Shown: positions 54,628 through 63,996, counted from the stretch's first letter. The stretch is 64,000 bases of DNA from Phycisphaerae bacterium (GCA_002717655.1 PBAY01000040.1:1-64000); one strand, 5' to 3'. Notes: generated from the sequence alone by a model not told the origin. Numbers and translations: made by a program.

Positions 54628-55537
54628 TGTGTCCACTCTTCCGTCGCGAGGCATAGAGCGGGTTGGCGGTTCGTCGGAACGTCTGCCAGGTTGATCTGGT
54701 TCCTTCTCTTGAATAGGGAAGCCCGCACTCGGGGCATTGTCCCAGATCATCTTCGCCATGAAGTGACTGCCCGCATTCCAGGCAGCGCATGTCGTCGGCT
54801 TTGTCTGCCCTGATCTTCCATCCTTTGATGCTGAGATGCATGTAGATCGAAAACACGATCACGACCCCCAGAAAGACAAGACTTTCCAACATCATCAAGG
54901 TCGTATTGACGGGGGACTGTCCGCTTGCGAAGAAGGGCCTGAAGACCATGGCGGCGACATCAATCAACAAGCCAAGGATCAGAAAGCACCAGAGCCAGGG
55001 GAAGATGGCTCGACGACAGGCATTGGGGATGAAGGTTCGTGTCATCGCAAACCGAGCGGGATGGGTCTTGATCAGATCGCGGCGTCGGGTGTCATCAAGA
55101 TCATCGAGTCCGATGCCTGATGATGGGCCCGGTGGCGTGGGTGAGACCGGTATCTGGCAGGCGCGTTTCCAGGCCCATTGGACCTGTTCGAGTTCATGCG
55201 TCCGGTGACAACTGCTGCAATGTCCCTGTGCATCCAGAGGCTCGCTGCAGGAGAGACACAGTGCATGGTCGTTTCGCCTTGCATGGGTTCGCAGTCGCCT
55301 GAACAGGAACCAGTTCATGAAGGTGATGACAGCCATGGGCAGGAAGAAGGCGATGGTGACGGGATTGAGCATGCCATCCGGCGGCAGCAGTTCAGCCATC
55401 ACGAGAAACAGCAGAATCGATCCGATGATGCAGCCATAGCTGAGTGTGATGACTCGCCGTGTCGTCTGGATCATGGCGCTGGGATACAGCCCTTCGTAGG
55501 GGTGCCAGGGATGTGTTGGTGTATCGAGTTTGAACAT
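54620..55537 (-). CDS. Membrane protein with two zinc-ribbon modules
   Basis: 305 residues from the ATG at 55537. It opens T-H-P-W-H-P-Y-E-G-L-Y-P. Two TM-hairpin-ribbon modules follow. The first ribbon is C-L-S-C-S-E-P-L...C-S-S-C, then W-A-W-K-R-A-C; the second is C-L-E-C-G-Q-S-L...C-P-E-C-G, then W-Q-T-F-R-R. Such TM/ribbon proteins are common in Planctomycetes, with unknown role. It leads the operon 55537 to 53377. Its start is divergent from the PreA-like gene by about 70 bases. Confidence 0.75.
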   Translation of the reverse strand: MFKLDTPTHPWHPYEGLYPSAMIQTTRRVITLSYGCIIGSILLFLVMAELLPPDGMLNPVTIAFFLPMAVITFMNWFLFRRLRTHARRNDHALCLSCSEPLDAQGHCSSCHRTHELEQVQWAWKRACQIPVSPTPPGPSSGIGLDDLDDTRRRDLIKTHPARFAMTRTFIPNACRRAIFPWLWCFLILGLLIDVAAMVFRPFFASGQSPVNTTLMMLESLVFLGVVIVFSIYMHLSIKGWKIRADKADDMRCLECGQSLHGEDDLGQCPECGLPYSREGTRSTWQTFRRTANPLYASRRKSGHNG

Positions 55538-55608
55538 GGAGCGACTGGTCCCTGTGAGCGTGGTACCCTGAAGCCCCCCGCATCGTTCGGGCTTGGAGGC
55601 ATCCTTGC

Positions 55609-56862
55609 ATGGCTGATCTACGAGTTCAAGTTGACGGACTGGAGTTCCCCAATCCATTCGTGATCGGATCGGGTCCTCCCGGGACCAATGCCAACGTCAT
55701 GAAGAAGGCCTTCAAGGAAGGCTGGGGTGGTGTGATCGCCAAGACGATTTCTCTGGAAGCCGACAAGGTGCAGAATGTCGCGCCGCGTTATGCACGCATG
55801 CGTGCAACCGAGTCACGTGAAGTGATCGGCTGGGAGAACATCGAACTGATTTCAGATCGACCCTTCCAGACCTGGCTTGATGAGTTCAAGCAGGTCAAGG
55901 AGGCCTATCCCGAGGGGATCCTGATCGCTTCGATCATGGAGGAGTATCGCAAGGACGCCTGGCAGGAGATCACGGAGCGTTGTCAGGAAGCCGGTGTCGA
56001 TGCCTTCGAGTTGAACTTCTCCTGTCCGCACGGTCTGCCTGAACGCAAGATGGGCGCGGCGATGGGGCAGGAGCCTTCGATCGTCAGCGAGGTCTGCGGT
56101 TGGGTGAACGAAGTGGCCACCATTCCGGTGTGGGCCAAGATGACGCCGAACATCACGCATATCGAGGATCCTGCTCGCGCGGCACTTGATGCTGGTTGCG
56201 AGGGAATCGCGGCGATCAACACGATCCTCAGTGTCATGGGAGTTGATCTCAACACGCTTCGTCCGGAACCGACGGTCGAGGGTTACACCGTACCCGGTGG
56301 GTATTCCTGCAAGGCCGTTCGTCCCATTGCACTTCGCATGGTGATGGAACTGGCGACGATGATGTACGGCGGCAATTCGGGCAAGTCCATCCCCAAGGCG
56401 CTGGATGCGACCCCGCCTCCGGAACGCAAGACCGAGCGGGTTGATCCTGCCCATGTTTCGCCGATCGGAACGTTCGATGCGGAAACACCCGCTGGTCAGT
56501 ATCCCGATCGCAGTCTCTCGGCCATCGGTGGCGTGGAGACTGGTGATGATGCGGCTGAGTTCCTGCTGATGGGGGCCAGCACCATTCAGGTCTGCACCGG
56601 CGTGATGATTCACGGCTACGGACTGGTCCAGACCATGTGTGAACAACTGTCGGCCTTCATGGACAAGCACGGGTTCACGACCATCGACGAGTTCCGTGGT
56701 CACAGTCTGCAGTACTTCACGACTCATGCGGAGCTGGTCCGTCGTCAGGCTGATATCAAGGCGGCCGAGAAAGCCACCAAGGCCGGCATGGTCACTCAGG
56801 ACAAGACCTGGGACGGCGAGAAGTTCGTGGAACAGTCCGACAAGCTGGTAGCCAACGATTGA
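55609..56862 (+). CDS. PreA-like dihydropyrimidine dehydrogenase subunit without ferredoxin domain
   Basis: 417 residues. A TIM-barrel FMN domain of the dihydroorotate dehydrogenase class: G-S-G-P-P-G-T-N near residue 22, the active-site loop E-L-N-F-S-C-P-H-G near 138, and G-V-M-I-H-G-Y-G late. The E. coli PreA chain carries two 4Fe-4S motifs at its C-terminus; here the C-terminus has no cysteines. A PreT partner gene is not in the window. So the electron route is unclear. It could be another member of the DHOD-like family. Confidence 0.87.
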   Translation: MADLRVQVDGLEFPNPFVIGSGPPGTNANVMKKAFKEGWGGVIAKTISLEADKVQNVAPRYARMRATESREVIGWENIELISDRPFQTWLDEFKQVKEAYPEGILIASIMEEYRKDAWQEITERCQEAGVDAFELNFSCPHGLPERKMGAAMGQEPSIVSEVCGWVNEVATIPVWAKMTPNITHIEDPARAALDAGCEGIAAINTILSVMGVDLNTLRPEPTVEGYTVPGGYSCKAVRPIALRMVMELATMMYGGNSGKSIPKALDATPPPERKTERVDPAHVSPIGTFDAETPAGQYPDRSLSAIGGVETGDDAAEFLLMGASTIQVCTGVMIHGYGLVQTMCEQLSAFMDKHGFTTIDEFRGHSLQYFTTHAELVRRQADIKAAEKATKAGMVTQDKTWDGEKFVEQSDKLVAND

Positions 56863-56870
56863 GGGTAAAC

Positions 56871-57878
56871 ATGTTGCGCAGTCTCTTGATTTCAATGTGT
56901 CTGGGAAGTTCGTTGTGGGCAGGCGATCTCTTCGTCACCACCAGTTCATCTCATCAGGTGCAGCAGTTCGCTGATGAAGATGGTCAGTCTTCCGGTGCGT
57001 TCTGTGCCGTGGCGAATCCGGCAGGGCTGGCCTTCCGTCCGCTGCAGACACGGGGCGCACTCAGCGGAGACCTCTTCGTCGCCAGTGCTTCCTCGCACAA
57101 CGTGCAGCAGTTCGACGGTGAGACGGGTGAGTCTCTCGGCGTCTTCTGTTCCGTCTCCAACCCGGGTGATCTGATCTTCGGGCCAGATGGCGATCTGTTC
57201 GTGCTGAGTCTGTCGCAGCATCAGGTGATGCGGCATGACGGACAGACGGGCGATCCGATCGGTGCCTTCTGTTTCATCGCCAATCCTTCCGGCCTGGCCT
57301 TCCAACCCTTGAAGACACGCGGATCGGCGCTGGGTGATCTCTTCGCCTGCAGCGCTTCCTCGCATGAGGTGCAGCGATTCGATGGTGAGACGGGCGAGGC
57401 GATGGGGGCGTTCTGTTCAGTCGCCAACCCGAGAGGTCTCGCGTTCGGTACCAGCGGTGATCTGTTCGTCGCCAGTGGTTCCAGTCATCAGATCCTGCGC
57501 TTCGATGCCTGGACGGGCGAAGCGCTCGGACCGTTCTGCAGCGTGTCCAATCCGGGCGATGTGGCTTTCGGATCCGATGGTCATCTCTATGTCACCAGTC
57601 AGTCTTCGCATCAGGTTCAGGTCTTTGATGGCCAGACGGGCGAAGCGATGGGGACCTTCTGTGCGGTGGCGAATCCCGGTTGGCTGGTCTTCCGCGAGGA
57701 AGCCTTGCCCTGTCCGGCGGATGTGGACGGCAACGGTGTCGTCAACGTCATCGAAGTGCTGCTCATCCTCGAGAGTTGGGGTTCCTGCAGTGATTGCTCG
57801 ACGGACATCAATGGTGACGGCAGCGTCGACGTGTCCGATGTGCTGATCGTGCTGGACGCCTGGGGCGGGTGTCCCTGA
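56871..57878 (+). CDS. Secreted NHL-like beta-propeller with dockerin-like C-terminus
   Basis: 335 residues from the ATG at 56871. Signal peptide, then six repeats of about 35-55 residues with a D-L-F-V-x-S-x-S-S-H-x-V-Q-x-F-D-G-x-T-G-E core and F-C-S-V-x-N-P; each repeat has one cysteine in the F-C position. The repeats are near-identical in phase, so they form a propeller. The C-terminus has two dockerin-like loops (D-V-D-G-N-G-V-V and D-I-N-G-D-G-S-V-D-V-S-D-V) and ends W-G-G-C-P. A TTG at 56859 is an alternative start. Confidence 0.82.
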   Translation: MLRSLLISMCLGSSLWAGDLFVTTSSSHQVQQFADEDGQSSGAFCAVANPAGLAFRPLQTRGALSGDLFVASASSHNVQQFDGETGESLGVFCSVSNPGDLIFGPDGDLFVLSLSQHQVMRHDGQTGDPIGAFCFIANPSGLAFQPLKTRGSALGDLFACSASSHEVQRFDGETGEAMGAFCSVANPRGLAFGTSGDLFVASGSSHQILRFDAWTGEALGPFCSVSNPGDVAFGSDGHLYVTSQSSHQVQVFDGQTGEAMGTFCAVANPGWLVFREEALPCPADVDGNGVVNVIEVLLILESWGSCSDCSTDINGDGSVDVSDVLIVLDAWGGCP

Positions 57879-58043
57879 CCCTGAATTTCAGGCCACACGG
57901 TTGTGCAAGTGATCCGGCATTGGATTCCTCCTGACGCACATCCAGAAATTTCAAAAAAGTATCTCAGCTGCGGCCATGATCGTCGCACACGTTCCTGATG
58001 GGGTCCTCAGGCTCCATGTTCCTTTTCAACAGGAGAATCAGGA
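57879..58043 (+). other. Gap between two dockerin-tag genes
   Basis: 165 bases without a gene. A CCTGA/TCAGG short repeat is near 57880-57893, too small for a terminator. AGGAG at about 58029 serves the next gene. No promoter stands out. Confidence 0.3.
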
Positions 58044-59618
58044 ATGACTGTTCAAACACGGGTATTGGTGCCATCAGGCTTGAATCGAATTAAATCAATC
58101 ATCGCCATGGTCATGACAACAAGCATCTCCATGGCTCATGGTGAGCCGGTTCAATGGACCGAAGCCGAGGGAGGCAATGGTCATTGGTATCAGGTCATCA
58201 CCACGGAGACGGGGTTCCCGAATCATCAGCCAGAGGCGTATTTCGAACTGGCTGAATCACGTGGGGGCTATGCAGTTTCCATCACTTCTCTGGAAGAGGA
58301 TCTGTTCATCTACGATCTTTCGATTGGTACACCGGGTGCCTGGGAACCAGGTCCTGGATTTGGTCCGGTCCTTGGTGGTCGAAGCACGGGCAACTGCGAC
58401 TTCTGGTGGGTCAATGGAGATCCCTGGGGGTATTCAAGTTGGGGTCCTGCGGATCCGGGCTGCAATGGTGAGTATGTGGCGTATTGCATCTGTGGCCAAT
58501 CGTCTCCCAACGAGACAGAGCGATGGTGGATTGATGCTGATCCGAGTTATGGCGGGATGAAATCCGGAGTAATCGAATGGTCTGCCGACTGCAACGGCGA
58601 TGGCATCGTGGATTACGGTCAGATCCTGGACGGGACCTATCAGGATGCAGATGGCAACGGTGTTCCGGACTGCTGTGATGAAGGTGAGCCATGTGATTCA
58701 GTCCCACCTGGATCAAACCATGTCCTTGAATTGAACAACTGGCCAGATGCTGCCGTCATTCCTCATCATCCTTCCGTCACGCCATCTGATGCGATGACGA
58801 TCGAGTTCTGGATCAAAGTGGAAGGTGGCAACTCGAACAGCCGTCCAATCACCAAGCGTCCAGGAAATGGAGGTTGTTACACGGTCAGCGCCTATACCAC
58901 CGCGGAAGGATGTCAGGCTGGCGTTGATGTCTTCGGTGATTGCAACGGTGCAAGCTGGGGCGACATCGGCTGTGAATGGGTGCACCTGGCCCAGACCGTG
59001 GATGGATCAACAGGGGTCTCCCGGGGCTACATCAATGGAGAACTCGTATCGATTCTCGATCAGGGTGGCTCATGTGGAATCGGACAGGGGTCCTGGGATC
59101 TCAGGTTCGGAAACACCAACGGGTTTTCATCAACACAGTTCATCGGACGTCTCGACAACATCAGAATCTGGAACTCGGTGCTGGAAGAAGATGAGATCCG
59201 CCACTGGATGGGTACCGACATCACTTCCGCCATCGCAGCGACGTTGCCTGATCTCGGGGGTTCCTGGAATTTCGAGGACGGGGTGACTGATGCGACGGGT
59301 GTCAATGATGGCTGGCTGGAAGGCAGTGCTGTTCTTGTCGAGGACGAAGCCATCTACCTCGACTGCAATGGCAATGCAGTTGCTGATAGTCAGGACATCA
59401 CGGATGGAACCAGTACGGATTTCAATGGCAATCAGATTCCTGATGAGTGCGAGTGTCTGGCTGATGTCGATGGTGATGGACAGGTGGCCGTGAATGACGT
59501 CCTGCTTGTGATCGCTCAGTGGGGTCAGCCAGGTCCATTGGCTGATGTCGACCTGGATGGAACAGTTGGAGTGAATGATGTTCTCATGGTTCTCAATGGC
59601 TGGGGTGCATGCCCCTGA
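58044..59618 (+). CDS. Secreted protein with C-type-lectin-like and LamG-like domains and dockerin-like C-terminus
   Basis: 524 residues. Signal peptide (about 1-33), then a domain resembling C-type lectins (G-H-W-Y-Q-V, E-L-A-E-S-R-G-G-Y-A, W-G-P-A-D-P, with paired cysteines). A calcium-loop linker (D-C-N-G-D-G-I-V) comes next, then a concanavalin/LamG-like domain (M-T-I-E-F-W-I-K, I-G-R-L-D-N-I-R-I-W). The tail has dockerin loops (D-V-D-G-D-G-Q-V-A-V-N-D-V and D-V-D-L-D-G-T-V) and ends W-G-A-C-P. AGGAG precedes the ATG. A cell-surface or matrix role is likely; the ligand is unknown. Confidence 0.82.
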   Translation: MTVQTRVLVPSGLNRIKSIIAMVMTTSISMAHGEPVQWTEAEGGNGHWYQVITTETGFPNHQPEAYFELAESRGGYAVSITSLEEDLFIYDLSIGTPGAWEPGPGFGPVLGGRSTGNCDFWWVNGDPWGYSSWGPADPGCNGEYVAYCICGQSSPNETERWWIDADPSYGGMKSGVIEWSADCNGDGIVDYGQILDGTYQDADGNGVPDCCDEGEPCDSVPPGSNHVLELNNWPDAAVIPHHPSVTPSDAMTIEFWIKVEGGNSNSRPITKRPGNGGCYTVSAYTTAEGCQAGVDVFGDCNGASWGDIGCEWVHLAQTVDGSTGVSRGYINGELVSILDQGGSCGIGQGSWDLRFGNTNGFSSTQFIGRLDNIRIWNSVLEEDEIRHWMGTDITSAIAATLPDLGGSWNFEDGVTDATGVNDGWLEGSAVLVEDEAIYLDCNGNAVADSQDITDGTSTDFNGNQIPDECECLADVDGDGQVAVNDVLLVIAQWGQPGPLADVDLDGTVGVNDVLMVLNGWGACP

Positions 59619-59644
59619 GTCGATTTCAGCCGACAGGATGGTTC

Positions 59645-59682
59645 AACTGCCCCGGGTCTCAGGCTCGGGGCAGTTTCTTTTT
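59645..59682 (+). terminator. Rho-independent terminator
   Basis: AACTGCCCCG (59645-59654) pairs with CGGGGCAGTT (59666-59675) as a 10-bp stem, followed by TTTCTTTTT. It lies 27 bases after the stop of the preceding gene, so the next gene probably has its own promoter. Confidence 0.85.
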
Positions 59683-59832
59683 CAACAGGCTCTGCCAGCT
59701 GGCAATATCTATTGGATTTCGGCACTGCAAATCGACACAAAGGGGGTCGGGGAAGATTGGCGCTTGATCTTGAGGAGCCACCGGTCACAATGTAAACATC
59801 GACTGAGGGAATTACTCGGGGAGTGAGATGGC

Positions 59833-62800
59833 ATGCGTCTGAAGATCGCCATGATGATGATTTTGGGCTTGGCTGGTGCTGCTGCCGCGGACACCATCAA
59901 AGTACCGGGTGACTATCCAACCATCCAGGAGGCGGTCAATGCTTCCCAGGACGGTGACGAGATTCTAGTCGGCCCGGGTACGTATACACGAGCCTCGACA
60001 GAGGTTGTCAACATGCTTGGCAAGCAGATCACGCTTCGTTCCAGCGATGGTCCTGAAGTAACCATCATCGATGGGGAAGGATTGCGTAACGGGATCTTGT
60101 GCGAATACGAGGATGGTGAAGCATTCACGATTGATGGATTCACGGTAAGGAATTGTGAATACCTGGATGGTTGTTGCATTTATGGCGATGGCATTAAGTG
60201 CATCGCTGGCGTTGCGACAATCGCCAATTGCATAATCGAGAACAACAGAAGAGCTGCCAGATTGATCGGGTCGCCAAGTGAAGGGTATCCAAGTGCAACA
60301 TTTTTAAATTGCATCGTGCGATCGAACGACAGCGGCGTAAGCGGTGAATCGCAAAATGGATTTTTTACATTCAATCAGTGTGTATTTGAAGATAACAAAG
60401 GGGCTGCAATCGGTTTAAATCCATACTATACGAATTGCCTAGTCGAACAGTGTGAATTTGTTGGTAATGAATCATCAGGCAATGCTGGCGCAATTTATCG
60501 CGGAGGTAATTCTGCTGCTATTTTTCTGATACGTAATTCTTTGTTTGATGGCAACGTCGCAGCTAATGATGGCGGTGCCATTTGGGCTGGCAGCGGCCCT
60601 GTGGATGTAGTCAATTGTCAATTTGTGAATAACAGAGCAGCAGGTTCAGGTGGCGCCATGTATGGGCAATGGTCTTCGACCGTTGAGGATTCCACCTTCT
60701 GTAAGAACTGGCCCGATCATATCTATCACCCAGAGATCTATCTGCCATGGATTGATCTTGGGGGCAACGAGTTCTGTGATCTAGTGCCGCCGGTGATCCA
60801 TGTGCCGGGTGACTATCCAACCATTCAAGGTGCCATTGATGCAACGCCCGACGGGTTTGTGATTCAAATCGCCGCGGGTACGTTCTATGAGCATGAGATC
60901 TACTGTTTTAACAGGAATCTCACGATCCAGGGGACTCGCAACCCTGACGGATCACTGGCGACCATCGTCGATGGACTCCAGCTTGGTGGTGTATTTTTCC
61001 TTGGTGTGAGCCCTGACCTCGTGCTCAAAGACCTTGTGATCACGGGCGCAAGTGGTTGCAGTGATTTTGATGATATGGGCTGGATGGGGGCTATCTACTT
61101 TTGGGGTGACCAGAACAGCGCCTCTACAATTATTGGATGTACGATCACCGGGAACAGTACGTGTGATGATGGTGCGGGTATTTACATAGACATAAATGCT
61201 CGACCCACGATTATTGATTGTCTTATTACTGATAACTATTCCCCGTCAACCGGAGGCGGTATCTACGCACACGAGGCCGCGCCCACGATCATCGGATGCA
61301 CGATCACGGCCAACACGGGGGGTGGCGGTTTGTACTGGTCATATGAGAAGGAGTTTGGCCAGCTGACACTCACCGACACAATGATCTGTGCCAACGCTGG
61401 TGGGCAGGCGAACTTGGATGGCCCCTGGATCGATGGCGGTGGGAACTGGATCTCTGGGGATTGCTTCGTTGACTGTAATGAGAACGGTGTTCTGGATGAA
61501 GAGGACATCGCCAACGGAACCTCCGAAGACTGCAATCAGAACCTCGTTCCAGATGAATGCGAGGAGGATTGCGATGGTGATGGTGTCATCAACGATTGTG
61601 ACAGCGATCCCGATACCGATGGTGATGGGCTTCCGGACAACTGCGATGAGGTTGATGATCCGATCACGGCATATTGGGTGGATTCCCAAGGCGGTGAGTT
61701 TCACGATCCTGACAACTGGAATTCAGGCCAATCCCCCGTGTTCAATACGACAGTGGTCTTCGACCTCTTGGCGGACTACACCGTTGATTTCAGCCAGGAT
61801 GCCGAGACGGCCAAATTGATCGCTGAACAGGGATTGGTCGAGCTTGATCTGGCGGGTCATGTCTATCAGGCATCGAATGACAACAGCACCTCGATCATCG
61901 GAAACCAGCCAGGCAGCCAGTCGATTCTTTCTGTTGGCGACGGTTCGCTTGTCCTTGGCACTGGTGCCCAGGGCGATGCCGAACTCATTGTTGGGTTCGA
62001 AGCAGGTTCGTTCGGCGACTTCCGTTTGGCTGGGTTGGCTGGGTCGGAGACATTGCTGGATCTGCACAAGTTGCAGATCGCGGATCGGGGCATCGGACTG
62101 ATGTCCGTGAGTTACGCCGCGACCGTGGAAGTGGGTCGTGTGTTGCTCGGGAACATCATTGGTTCCAATGGCAATCTCATTCTCAGTGGTGATGGAAGTC
62201 TGTTGAATGCGGAGATCGAGTTCTCGGTGAACCACGGAACGGTCGAGATCCAGTCGCCTGCTGAACTTCGATTCGACAATCCTGACGCGCCCATGACGGT
62301 TTTCAAGGGTGGGCAGTTGATCGGTGACGGCACGCTCAAGGGGTACCTGTTGAACCGTGGGTATTTCTCGCCGTCAATGACGGGCAACTCGTTCGACCTG
62401 CAGGGTGATTACCGTAATCGTGGTCTCTTTGGCGTGACCCTTGGTGATACGCAGCATTCTCGAGTGGAGGTCACCAGTTTCGACGACTGGTATGGTGAGA
62501 TCAGGCTGGGCGGCGGCCTCATAGCGGAACTTGATGAGGGCTTCCTTCCAGAGATCGGTCGTGAGTTCCAGATCATGGAAGCGGAGGACCGAGTGCGAGG
62601 CACCTTCGACGTGGCCTTCATGCCTGATCTTGGTGATGATCGGTACCTGGCCATTCGCTACCCGGGAGATGGTTTCCGCGGCGGTGATGAAGATGTCGAA
62701 CTGGTCGTCGTCGGGTTCGACGAGGTTCTGGGCTTTGATGAGCCGGACTCACTTGATCTCGATGGTCCACCGTTGGCCATGCTCATTGCGGATCTGGATA

Positions 62801-63996
62801 ACGATCTGGATGATGACATCGCGGTTTCATCGCCTGGTCTTGTCTATGTGTACTACAACGATGGTGGTGTCTTCAACGATGTGGTTCAGATCAGTAATGT
62901 CGGTAAAACGGCAGTGGATCTGGCTGCCGGTGACTTTGATGCAGATGGCCTGCTGGATCTTGTGGGTGCCAATGGTGGGGGTGATGAGATCTTCGTGGCC
63001 TTGAACAGTGGCGGTGGGAATTTCGAATCGGCCATCGCCTATCCGACTGGTGTCGGAACCAATCCACGTGCGATTGCAGTTGACGACTTCAACAACGATG
63101 GCCGCGATGATGTTGCGATTGCCTGCACCTCTACAGGCGAGATCCGACTCTGGCGAAGCGAGGACGCAGGTGGGGTTCGAGCGATCGCCTTCAATGAGGA
63201 TCAGGTCATGGAAGTAGGCGACGCGCCCATCGGGATTGATCCTGGCGAGGTGGAGGAAAACAAGGATCTGGAGCGTATTGACCTGGTGTTCGCCTTGAAT
63301 GGCGAGAACAGCGTTGGGGTTTTACGGAATGTCGGTGGTGAGGGTGGCGTGATCGACTTCGAGTTTGATGAACAGGACGATCTGTACGACGTCGGAGTGG
63401 GGCCGGTATCTCTGGCGTTGGCGGATCTGAATGGCGATGGTCGGATCGATATCGTGACAGCCAACCAGGATGCTGGTCAGATCTCGATCCTGCTGCATGA
63501 GGACGAGCCCACAGCGGAATTTCTTGCTTCCGTGGATCTCCCCGTCGGTGATGAGGCCAGTTCGATATCACTTGCAGATCTTGATGGTGATGGTGACCAG
63601 GATATTGCATTGATCGCCACAGCTGAAGGTGAAGACACGTCCAGCCTCTTTGTTCTTCGAAACGATTCCAGTCTGACCGATTATGAACAGTTCCTGATCT
63701 CGGCTGCTGAAACCTTCGTCATCGATGGGATCCCGGTCATCGTTGATCGTGGTGATCTCGACCTGGATGGTCTTCCGGATCTGATCACGATCAATGAACC
63801 GGGCAGCGGGTTGCGGGGCGATTCAGATGCTCTTGGTCTGGTGCGAAGTGACCCTGCAACGAAGTGTGACGGTGACCAAGACGGTGATGGAATCGTGGGG
63901 GTTGACGATGTGCTGCTGATTCTGGCGAGTTGGAACAACCCCTACACCATTGATGATTTACTGGTGGTTCTTGGTGCCTGGGGGCCTTGCTCCTGA
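59833..63996 (+). CDS. Large exported beta-helix protein with FG-GAP repeats and dockerin-like C-terminus
   Basis: 1387 residues. Signal peptide, then two pectin-lyase-like beta helices that both open with V-P-G-D-Y-P-T-I-Q (about 24 and 320). A Cys/Asp calcium-loop section follows (D-C-D-G-D-G-V-I-N-D-C-D), then a passenger-like beta region, then FG-GAP/VCBS-type repeats (D-F-D-A-D-G-L-L-D-L-V and D-L-N-G-D-G-R-I-D-I-V). The C-terminus has one complete dockerin-like loop (D-Q-D-G-D-G-I-V-G-V-D-D-V) and a second one that lacks the D-x-D-x-D part, ending W-G-P-C-S. GGGGAG precedes the ATG. It stops 4 bases before the window end. Confidence 0.85.
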   Translation: MRLKIAMMMILGLAGAAAADTIKVPGDYPTIQEAVNASQDGDEILVGPGTYTRASTEVVNMLGKQITLRSSDGPEVTIIDGEGLRNGILCEYEDGEAFTIDGFTVRNCEYLDGCCIYGDGIKCIAGVATIANCIIENNRRAARLIGSPSEGYPSATFLNCIVRSNDSGVSGESQNGFFTFNQCVFEDNKGAAIGLNPYYTNCLVEQCEFVGNESSGNAGAIYRGGNSAAIFLIRNSLFDGNVAANDGGAIWAGSGPVDVVNCQFVNNRAAGSGGAMYGQWSSTVEDSTFCKNWPDHIYHPEIYLPWIDLGGNEFCDLVPPVIHVPGDYPTIQGAIDATPDGFVIQIAAGTFYEHEIYCFNRNLTIQGTRNPDGSLATIVDGLQLGGVFFLGVSPDLVLKDLVITGASGCSDFDDMGWMGAIYFWGDQNSASTIIGCTITGNSTCDDGAGIYIDINARPTIIDCLITDNYSPSTGGGIYAHEAAPTIIGCTITANTGGGGLYWSYEKEFGQLTLTDTMICANAGGQANLDGPWIDGGGNWISGDCFVDCNENGVLDEEDIANGTSEDCNQNLVPDECEEDCDGDGVINDCDSDPDTDGDGLPDNCDEVDDPITAYWVDSQGGEFHDPDNWNSGQSPVFNTTVVFDLLADYTVDFSQDAETAKLIAEQGLVELDLAGHVYQASNDNSTSIIGNQPGSQSILSVGDGSLVLGTGAQGDAELIVGFEAGSFGDFRLAGLAGSETLLDLHKLQIADRGIGLMSVSYAATVEVGRVLLGNIIGSNGNLILSGDGSLLNAEIEFSVNHGTVEIQSPAELRFDNPDAPMTVFKGGQLIGDGTLKGYLLNRGYFSPSMTGNSFDLQGDYRNRGLFGVTLGDTQHSRVEVTSFDDWYGEIRLGGGLIAELDEGFLPEIGREFQIMEAEDRVRGTFDVAFMPDLGDDRYLAIRYPGDGFRGGDEDVELVVVGFDEVLGFDEPDSLDLDGPPLAMLIADLDNDLDDDIAVSSPGLVYVYYNDGGVFNDVVQISNVGKTAVDLAAGDFDADGLLDLVGANGGGDEIFVALNSGGGNFESAIAYPTGVGTNPRAIAVDDFNNDGRDDVAIACTSTGEIRLWRSEDAGGVRAIAFNEDQVMEVGDAPIGIDPGEVEENKDLERIDLVFALNGENSVGVLRNVGGEGGVIDFEFDEQDDLYDVGVGPVSLALADLNGDGRIDIVTANQDAGQISILLHEDEPTAEFLASVDLPVGDEASSISLADLDGDGDQDIALIATAEGEDTSSLFVLRNDSSLTDYEQFLISAAETFVIDGIPVIVDRGDLDLDGLPDLITINEPGSGLRGDSDALGLVRSDPATKCDGDQDGDGIVGVDDVLLILASWNNPYTIDDLLVVLGAWGPCS
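60180..60660 (+). other. AT-rich patch inside the beta-helix gene
   Basis: Within the first beta helix the bases turn A/T-rich, with codons such as AAA, AAT, TTT, TTA and ATA that are rare elsewhere in the gene. The frame is intact throughout. This suggests a segment of different origin or relaxed selection. Confidence 0.55.

Noticed and set aside
55852-56895. Open frame of 347 residues antisense to the PreA-like gene
   Set aside because: No protein-family signature; its sequence follows from the codon bias of the sense gene.
56871-63996. Cellulosome components
   Set aside because: No cohesin domain or glycoside hydrolase catalytic motif is visible; the tails are better described as dockerin-like.
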